From Oscillospiraceae bacterium (GTDB taxonomy: Bacteria; Bacillota; Clostridia; Oscillospirales; Oscillospiraceae): a stretch of 47,644 nt of DNA. Positions within the stretch are counted from its first letter, which is position 1; each line of letters starts with the position of its first letter. The position numbers and the translations under genes were made by a program. Below, one piece after another: positions 42,639 through 47,644 of the stretch. The notes under the pieces were generated by a model. The model did no database searches. It was not told the origin of the DNA and saw nothing but the letters and a program-made list of their open reading frames with translations. The stretch lies in NCBI GenBank assembly GCA_016296635.1, contig JAEDIZ010000005.1, forward strand, positions 1 through 47,644, given 5' to 3'.

Positions 42639-44150
42639 ATGACGAAACGCATTTTCTGCGCTGTATTTCTTTTATTTGTCATGATTACCGCTCTTTCCGT
42701 GTCTGTTTTTGCAGATGAAACCGATAGCTGGTATTCTCTTCCGGAGACTGAGGTTTTACCGCTTCAGCCGGAGCAGCCGGTTCTGCCTGCCGTGCAGACG
42801 ATTGTTTTCCCGGACGTACAGCCGAAGGATTGGTTTTACGAAGATGTCATGAAACTGTATCAAAGCGGCGCTATTGACGGATTTCCGGACGGAACATTCC
42901 GTCCGTCTCAAACTGTGACTACCGGTCAGGCACTCAAGATGATTCTTTTGGCTGCTGGACATCCGACTCCGCAGACAGTTGCCTCGCATTGGGCGAGAGG
43001 CTACTTAGATTATGCCATTGAGCAGGGATTCTTGGTACGCTTTAAGGATATTACAGACTTGGATGTTCCCATGAGCAGAGCATTGACAGCAAAGCTTGCT
43101 GCGCTTGCCTTGAATCTGGAACGTACAGATCAGACCAAAAAATTCTCTGATACGGATGACGACTATGTTTGCGCGCTGAATGAAATCGGCATAATCGGCG
43201 GATATCCGGACGGAACATATCGTCCGAAAAACGCGCTGACACGTGCTGAACTTTCTGCCATCTGTTCGCGTATTTATACATATCGTACGCCTGTTTCACA
43301 GCTGCAGAAACCGGGTGAGCAGCCGATTGAGGAAGAACCGATCATTCTTCGCACTTCGGAGCAAGGGGTACAGTTTATCAAAGACCGCGAGGGCTTTGTG
43401 AAAAATGCGATGTGGGATTATGCACAGTATTCCATTGGATACGGCAGCCGCTGCGATAAGGACGAGTATCCCGACGGTATCACGGAAGAACAGGCAGACA
43501 GACTACTGCGCGAAAACCTTGCAAAGTTTGAAGAAAGTGTAGATGCTTTCCTTGATAAATACGATATCATTCTTTCAACGCAGCAGTATGATGCAATTAT
43601 TTCTTTTGCCTATAATCTCGGAACAAACTGGTTCAGAAACGGTGCATCTTCCAGCAAGCTGGCTTCGCTTTTGATTAACGGAGGATATTCCGAAAACGAG
43701 ATTGCGGCTGCATTCGGTATTTGGTGCCATGTAACCTCAAACGGACAGGCAAAGATTCTGGACAGTCTTGTCACACGCAGGATTCTTGAGACGCAGATGT
43801 TTCTGTATGGAGATTATGGAAATAAAGCAAATCGGTTCTGCTATGTGATGTATGAAACCGAAAAGGGCAGCCGTGAAATGGATATTTCCCTTTATAAAAA
43901 GGGAGAGAGATACGGAAAACTGTGCGAATGCAGCTGCAGCGATGATGAGTTCCTTGGATGGTTTTCAGAAGATGGAATGCAGATCACGGAAGACACCGTT
44001 GTTTCGCAGAATTTGAAGGTATTTGCAAGTTGGCGCGGTCCCATTGAACCGGATCCCTTTGACGTAGATTTGAATGAAGATATTGATCCGGATTTCAATG
44101 ACGGATCAGATACGCCGATTGTTGATCAGGTTCCCGGAGGCTGGTATTAA
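42639..44150 (+). CDS. SLH-anchored GH24 lysozyme
   Basis: A 503-residue exported protein. It has a signal peptide ending VSVFA at residue 25 and three SLH repeats (FPDVQPKDWFYEDV ... DGFPDGTFRPS near 55-105, about 110-157, and GGYPDGTYRPK near 167-214). A GH24 lysozyme domain follows (about 235-385): FIKDREGFV gives the catalytic Glu, WDYAQYSIGYGS the Asp and a Ser in place of the usual Thr, and ISFAYNLG the family helix. An InlB-like beta repeat (about 390-465) and an Asp-rich tail end it. It should hydrolyse peptidoglycan while held at the surface. Ribosome site AAAGGAG. Confidence 0.92.
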   Translation: MTKRIFCAVFLLFVMITALSVSVFADETDSWYSLPETEVLPLQPEQPVLPAVQTIVFPDVQPKDWFYEDVMKLYQSGAIDGFPDGTFRPSQTVTTGQALKMILLAAGHPTPQTVASHWARGYLDYAIEQGFLVRFKDITDLDVPMSRALTAKLAALALNLERTDQTKKFSDTDDDYVCALNEIGIIGGYPDGTYRPKNALTRAELSAICSRIYTYRTPVSQLQKPGEQPIEEEPIILRTSEQGVQFIKDREGFVKNAMWDYAQYSIGYGSRCDKDEYPDGITEEQADRLLRENLAKFEESVDAFLDKYDIILSTQQYDAIISFAYNLGTNWFRNGASSSKLASLLINGGYSENEIAAAFGIWCHVTSNGQAKILDSLVTRRILETQMFLYGDYGNKANRFCYVMYETEKGSREMDISLYKKGERYGKLCECSCSDDEFLGWFSEDGMQITEDTVVSQNLKVFASWRGPIEPDPFDVDLNEDIDPDFNDGSDTPIVDQVPGGWY

Positions 44151-44215
44151 AAGTCCGCTTTTTTGTACATATGATCCGATATGATTCAGACAGAAAACCG
44201 AAAGGGGATTTGGTC

Positions 44216-44329
44216 ATGGATTATCGGATGCAGTATATCAGAGGACATATTGAGGTATTTGACGCAGCAGGCAGATTCCTTTTCTCGGCGGATAGTGAAT
44301 CCGAAGCCGAAGAGCTTCTTGAGGAGTAA
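44216..44329 (+). CDS. 37-residue microprotein
   Basis: From ATG 44216: MDYRMQYIRGHIEVFDAAG, then RFLFSADSESEAEELLEE. Two short strands and a helix with an acidic end are likely. GGGGA lies seven bases before the ATG, and the ArsC-like gene follows after two bases. I recall similar short proteins (GHVEVYD...GRFLFSAD) in Oscillospiraceae but know no function. An overlapping 62-residue frame from 44181 has no ribosome site and is rejected. Confidence 0.65.
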   Translation: MDYRMQYIRGHIEVFDAAGRFLFSADSESEAEELLEE

Positions 44330-44331
44330 TC

Positions 44332-44673
44332 ATGAATATTCAGATTTTTGGAAAAACCAAATGCTTTGATACAAAAAAAGCCGAGCGGTGGTTCAAAGAA
44401 CGCCGGATCAAATTTCAGTCGATCGATTTAGTAAAATATGGCATGTCCGGCGGAGAATTCGACAGCGTTCTGCGTGCAGTCGGCGGAATTGACAAGCTGA
44501 TCGACTGGACAGTCAAGGATCCGCAAATTGACCTGATGCGCTATATGGATGACAAAACCGCCAAAGAGGATAAGGTTTTTGACAATCCCAAGCTGATGAA
44601 AACGCCCATCGTTCGAAACGGAAAAAAAGCAACGGTTGGTTATTGCCCGGAAATCTGGGAAACCTGGGAATAA
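44332..44673 (+). CDS. ArsC/Spx-family thioredoxin-fold protein
   Basis: A 113-residue protein of the ArsC family: IQIFGKTKCFDTKKAERWFKE at the start, FQSIDLVKYGMS near residue 30 and the cis-Pro segment LMKTPIVRNGKKATVGY near 86. It has a single cysteine (KTKCFD) where CxxC or CxxS forms occur in Spx and YffB, so a full redox pair is missing. It is probably the uncharacterised YffB-like class, not a proven arsenate reductase. Two bases after the microprotein gene. Confidence 0.8.
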   Translation: MNIQIFGKTKCFDTKKAERWFKERRIKFQSIDLVKYGMSGGEFDSVLRAVGGIDKLIDWTVKDPQIDLMRYMDDKTAKEDKVFDNPKLMKTPIVRNGKKATVGYCPEIWETWE

Positions 44674-44676
44674 TAG

Positions 44677-44706
44677 AAAATGCCTCCGAGAATCGGAGGC
44701 ATTTTG
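44677..44706. terminator. Bidirectional terminator
   Basis: A 13-bp stem (AAAATGCCTCCGA with TCGGAGGCATTTT) and a 3-base loop, between the ArsC-like gene and the convergent 87-residue gene. Confidence 0.92.
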
Positions 44707-44970
44707 TCATTCTTCGTTCATGTCCGGCATATTTTTTGTCCAGATCCTGAAATCAGCATTCTTTGGTAATCCCTGCGCGATGGCAGGAAAAAAATTCGCG
44801 GTATCGCAGGTGCGCTGAATTTCATAGGTGCCATATTGATTGACCTGGTCAAAACAGTTTTCTGTGTTTCCCGGAAAATGATGCACCATGGGCGTATCAT
44901 CATAATGAAAGCCGGGTCCGGCGTTTTTCGGATTATTGTTGTTCTGCGGTCTTTTCTGATCTGCATCCAT
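44707..44970 (-). CDS. 87-residue Asn-rich protein, unknown
   Basis: The ATG at 44970 has GAGGTG seven bases upstream. The sequence is polar with an Asn-rich N-terminus (RPQNNNNPKNAGPGFHYDD), then HHFPGNTENCFDQVNQYGTY and TCDTANFFPAIAQGLPKNAD. Two cysteines. No signal peptide or membrane segment. Not recognised. Divergent from the TfoX-like gene. Confidence 0.6.
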   Translation of the reverse strand: MDADQKRPQNNNNPKNAGPGFHYDDTPMVHHFPGNTENCFDQVNQYGTYEIQRTCDTANFFPAIAQGLPKNADFRIWTKNMPDMNEE

Positions 44971-45018
44971 CGTATTTCACCTCACGCATATTATGTCCGT
45001 TTGAAAGGAAAACATGAA

Positions 45019-45327
45019 ATGTCAACATCTAAAGAACAGCTGCAATACTTTTTATCCATGATGCCCGGTGTTGGCGATGTAACTTCGCGGGCGATGATGG
45101 GGGAATATCTGCTTTATTATCGCGGCAGATTATTCGGCGGCATCTATGATGGCAGACTGCTTGTAAAGAATATCCCTTCCGCAAAACAGATGCTGACAGA
45201 TTGCGCAGAAGTGATTCCATATCTGGGGGCAAAAGCAATGTTGGAAATCTGTCAGCCGGATCCGATATTCATGCTGGAGCTTTTGGAAACGATTTATCCG
45301 GATCTGCCGGAGAAAAGAACAAAATAA
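45019..45327 (+). CDS. TfoX N-terminal-domain protein
   Basis: A 102-residue protein matching the TfoX/Sxy N-terminal domain: SRAMMGEYLLYYRGRLFGGI near residue 24 (MMGEYLLYY and LFGGI are the family marks), then DGRLLVKNIPSAKQML. In proteobacteria this domain occurs in competence regulators; here it stands alone and the role is unknown. ATG 45019 has AAAGGA nine bases upstream; the longer open frame from 44836 crosses the divergent gene and has none. Confidence 0.85.
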   Translation: MSTSKEQLQYFLSMMPGVGDVTSRAMMGEYLLYYRGRLFGGIYDGRLLVKNIPSAKQMLTDCAEVIPYLGAKAMLEICQPDPIFMLELLETIYPDLPEKRTK

Positions 45328-45374
45328 GAATTGCAAAAACTATCAACAATGCTTCATATTTGCTGATAAGCAGA

Positions 45375-45409
45375 AAAATGTCCGGTACTTTCGTACCGGA
45401 CATTTTTTT
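45375..45409. terminator. Bidirectional terminator
   Basis: A stem of about 13 bp (AAATGTCCGGTAC with GTACCGGACATTT) with A and T runs, between the TfoX-like gene and the convergent oxidoreductase gene. Confidence 0.92.
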
Positions 45410-45419
45410 AAATTGAAGA

Positions 45420-47644
45420 TTAGTCGGCGTACATTTCGACGAGCTTGAGCAGATGCTCGTAGCGTTCCTTAGCATTGGCTTCGTTCTTTGCAAACAGAAC
45501 GGTAGCACGATCCGGGAACTCACGGGTCAGTCTGCTGTAACGAGCTTCGTTCATCAGGAATGCTTGATAGCCGTCAGCCGGAGCCTTGGAGTCAAGCGTG
45601 AACTTCTTTCCGTCAGCAGCCGGGTTGAAGCGGAACATATTCCAGTAACCGCAGTCAACAGCCTTCTTCATTTCGACCTGGCAGTTAGCCATGCCGCCCT
45701 TGATGGAGTGCATCTCGCAGGGTGCGTAGCCGATGATGAGGGACGGGCCGTGATAAGCTTCAGCTTCTTGAATTGCCTTCAGGGTCTGAGCCATGTTGGC
45801 GCCCATAGCGACCTGAGCAACGTAGACATAGCCGTAGCTCATTGCGATCTCAGCGAGGCTCTTGGACTTGATTTCCTTACCGGCAGCTGCAAACTGTGCA
45901 ACCTGACCGATGTTGGAAGCCTTAGACGCCTGTCCGCCGGTGTTGGAGTAAACTTCGGTATCGAAGACGAATACGTTAACATCTTCACCGGAAGCGAGGA
46001 CATGGTCAACGCCGCCGAAGCCGATATCATATGCCCAGCCGTCGCCGCCGAAGATCCAAACGGACTTCTTGGAGAGGTATTCCTTCTTGGAGAGGATATC
46101 CTTGACGGTATCGCAGCAGACGTTTGCCTCGAGGTTTGCAACCAGAGCCTTGGTAGCTTCGGTGTTGGCATCGAGATCATTCAGCGTGTCGAGATACTTC
46201 TGGCAAACAGCCTTGCGCTCGTCGCAGGTAGTAGATTCCATGACTTCCTTGACCTTTGCGATCAGGCTGTCGCGAATAGCCTTCTGGCCGAGATACATAC
46301 CGAAGCCATGTTCTGCGTTGTCTTCGAACAGGGAATTGCACCATGCGGGGCCCTTACCTTCTTCGTTGACGCAGTAGGGAGAGGTAGCGCCCGGGCCGCC
46401 CCAGATGGAGGAACAACCGGTAGCGTTGGAGATGTACATCTTATCGCCGAAGAGCTGTGTAACGAGGCGGCCGTAGCTGGTTTCAGCACAGCCTGCGCAG
46501 GAACCGGAGAACTCAAGCAGCGGCTTGCGGAACTGGCTGCCCTTGACGGAAGCATCCTGCAGTTCCTTCTTGTCGGAAACCTTTGCGACGCAGTAGTTGA
46601 AAACTTCCTGCTGATCGAGCTGGGATTCCTGAGAGACCATCTTGATAGCCTGAACCTTGTCCGGGCAGACGCTGACGCAGACGCCGCAGCCCATGCAGTC
46701 CAACGGGGAGATAGCCATGGTGAACTGGTAAACACCCTTGCCCTTGCCGGCCTTGACGGGAACGATCTTTGCAGAAGCGGGAGCATTCTTTGCTTCTTCT
46801 TCGGTCATTGCGAACGGACGGATGGTAGCGTGCGGGCAGACAAATGCGCAGGAGTTACACTGGATGCACTTGCTTGCGTCCCATTCGGGAACTGCAACTG
46901 CTACACCGCGCTTTTCGTAAGCAGCAGCGCCCAGTTCGAACTGGCCGTCCACATAATCCACGAATGCAGAAACAGGGAGGGAATCGCCGTCCATCTTGTC
47001 GATCGGGAACAGAATGTTCTTGACCTGCTTGACAAGTTCTGCCTTGCCTTCCAGGGTAACATCTTCTGCTGCGTCCACAGCGTTTGCCCAATCAGCGGGA
47101 ACATCGATCTTCACAAATGCGGAAGCGCCGGCGTCGATTGCCTTGTGGTTCATTTCAACGATGTCCATGCCCTTCTTTGCATAGGAAGCGGTTGCCTTTT
47201 CCTTCATGTAGTTGATGGCATCTTCCTGCGGAAGAACCTTAGCCAGCGTGAAGAATGCGGACTGCAGGATGGTGTTGGTACGCTTGCCCATGCCGATGGA
47301 CTGAGCAAGGTCGATAGCGTTGATGGTGTAAAGCTGAATGTCGTTCTTAGCAATGTAACGCTTGGAAGTAGCATCCAGATGGTGAGCCAGCTCTTCAGCC
47401 GTCCACTGGCAGTTGATCATGAACACGCCGCCCTTCTTGACGTCGCGGACAATCGGGAAGCCCTTGGTGATGTAGGACGGGTTGTGGCAGGCAACGAAGT
47501 CAGCCTTGTTGATGTAGTACGGGCTCTTGATGGGCTTGTCACCGAAACGAAGGTGGGAAATGGTGACGCCGCCGGTCTTCTTGGAGTCGTACTGGAAGTA
47601 AGCCTGAACGTACTTGTCGGTATGGTCGCCGATGATCTTGATGG
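45420..47644 (-). CDS. nifJ: Pyruvate:ferredoxin oxidoreductase, C-terminal two thirds
   Basis: Oxidises pyruvate to acetyl-CoA and CO2, reducing ferredoxin or flavodoxin, in anaerobes. About 741 of an expected 1170-1190 residues are present. The frame is open to the window's right end, so the start lies beyond it. Seen here are the domain II region (VTISHLRFGDKPIKSPYY), the gamma-type domain, two [4Fe-4S] sites (CIQCNSCAFVCPHA and CMGCGVCVSVCPDK) and the TPP-binding domain with GCSSIWGG, GGDGWAYDIGFGG and YSNTGGQASK. Highly biased codon use fits strong expression. A terminator lies just after it. Confidence 0.97.
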   Translation of the reverse strand, partial: IKIIGDHTDKYVQAYFQYDSKKTGGVTISHLRFGDKPIKSPYYINKADFVACHNPSYITKGFPIVRDVKKGGVFMINCQWTAEELAHHLDATSKRYIAKNDIQLYTINAIDLAQSIGMGKRTNTILQSAFFTLAKVLPQEDAINYMKEKATASYAKKGMDIVEMNHKAIDAGASAFVKIDVPADWANAVDAAEDVTLEGKAELVKQVKNILFPIDKMDGDSLPVSAFVDYVDGQFELGAAAYEKRGVAVAVPEWDASKCIQCNSCAFVCPHATIRPFAMTEEEAKNAPASAKIVPVKAGKGKGVYQFTMAISPLDCMGCGVCVSVCPDKVQAIKMVSQESQLDQQEVFNYCVAKVSDKKELQDASVKGSQFRKPLLEFSGSCAGCAETSYGRLVTQLFGDKMYISNATGCSSIWGGPGATSPYCVNEEGKGPAWCNSLFEDNAEHGFGMYLGQKAIRDSLIAKVKEVMESTTCDERKAVCQKYLDTLNDLDANTEATKALVANLEANVCCDTVKDILSKKEYLSKKSVWIFGGDGWAYDIGFGGVDHVLASGEDVNVFVFDTEVYSNTGGQASKASNIGQVAQFAAAGKEIKSKSLAEIAMSYGYVYVAQVAMGANMAQTLKAIQEAEAYHGPSLIIGYAPCEMHSIKGGMANCQVEMKKAVDCGYWNMFRFNPAADGKKFTLDSKAPADGYQAFLMNEARYSRLTREFPDRATVLFAKNEANAKERYEHLLKLVEMYAD

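Noticed and set aside
44181..44369. 62-residue frame overlapping the microprotein
   Set aside because: No ribosome site; it runs across the start of the ArsC-like gene in another frame, whereas the 44216 frame fits neatly.
1..47644. CRISPR array, tRNA, rRNA, transposase or prophage genes
   Set aside because: I found no regularly spaced repeats, no cloverleaf sequence and no mobile-element proteins on either strand by eye.

Overview
The window is a stretch of chromosome from an anaerobic, spore-forming, Gram-positive bacterium of the Clostridia, most likely Oscillospirales/Ruminococcaceae-like. The grounds are a PolC-type replicative polymerase, spoIVA beside a SipL-like SPOCS/LysM gene, a T-box leader on thrS, S-layer-homology (SLH) proteins, pyruvate:ferredoxin oxidoreductase, and base composition near 50% G+C. 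No tRNA, rRNA, CRISPR array, insertion sequence or prophage was seen. The placement below class level is inference.

Layout. 1-5917: dprA (3' end)-topA-trmFO-plsX-rnc, a tight rightward run ending at a strong terminator. 6131-8223: a secreted beta-repeat/SLH protein gene broken by three frameshifts. 8340-10457 (leftward): a 3D-domain lipoprotein, rsmA and a GIY-YIG protein. 10585-12690: promoter, T-box and thrS, whose product lacks the TGS domain. 12740-13956: a membrane protein, an intergenic patch of dispersed repeats, and a divergent XRE regulator/61-residue ORF pair sharing a 12-bp inverted repeat. 13969-15696 (leftward): glnS. 15913-16899: an intact SLH protein. 17064-27731: pyrH-frr-uppS-cdsA-dxr-rseP-ispG-polC, joining UMP kinase, ribosome recycling, undecaprenyl and isoprenoid synthesis, CDP-diacylglycerol synthesis and replication. 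27894-28591: a membrane protein/XRE pair. 28675-31933: a 48-residue membrane ORF, the SipL-like gene and spoIVA (spore coat anchoring). 31975-33468 (leftward): gltX. 33608-37734: trpS, then tagO-wecB and a membrane-anchored protein. 37721-38730 (leftward): three small unknown proteins in a row. 38794-41291: YfcE-like phosphodiesterase, coaX, and a LysA-like protein that has lost the PLP lysine and the catalytic cysteine. 41288-45327: a tail-anchored small protein, an alpha/beta hydrolase, an SLH-lysozyme, a 37-residue microprotein, an ArsC-like protein, an 87-residue unknown and a TfoX N-terminal-domain protein. 45420-47644 (leftward): the C-terminal two thirds of pyruvate:ferredoxin oxidoreductase, running off the window.

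How the genes fit together. Most of the window is housekeeping: translation (four aminoacyl-tRNA synthetases, frr, rsmA, trmFO), envelope lipid and wall-glycan precursors (plsX, uppS, cdsA, dxr, ispG, tagO, wecB), DNA metabolism (dprA, topA, polC) and sporulation. The least explained parts are the three-gene leftward cluster at 37721-38730, the active-site-less LysA homologue after coaX, the microprotein at 44216, and the repeat/operator patch at 13237-13756. No clear new defence or mobile system is visible; the findings are candidates ranked by interest.
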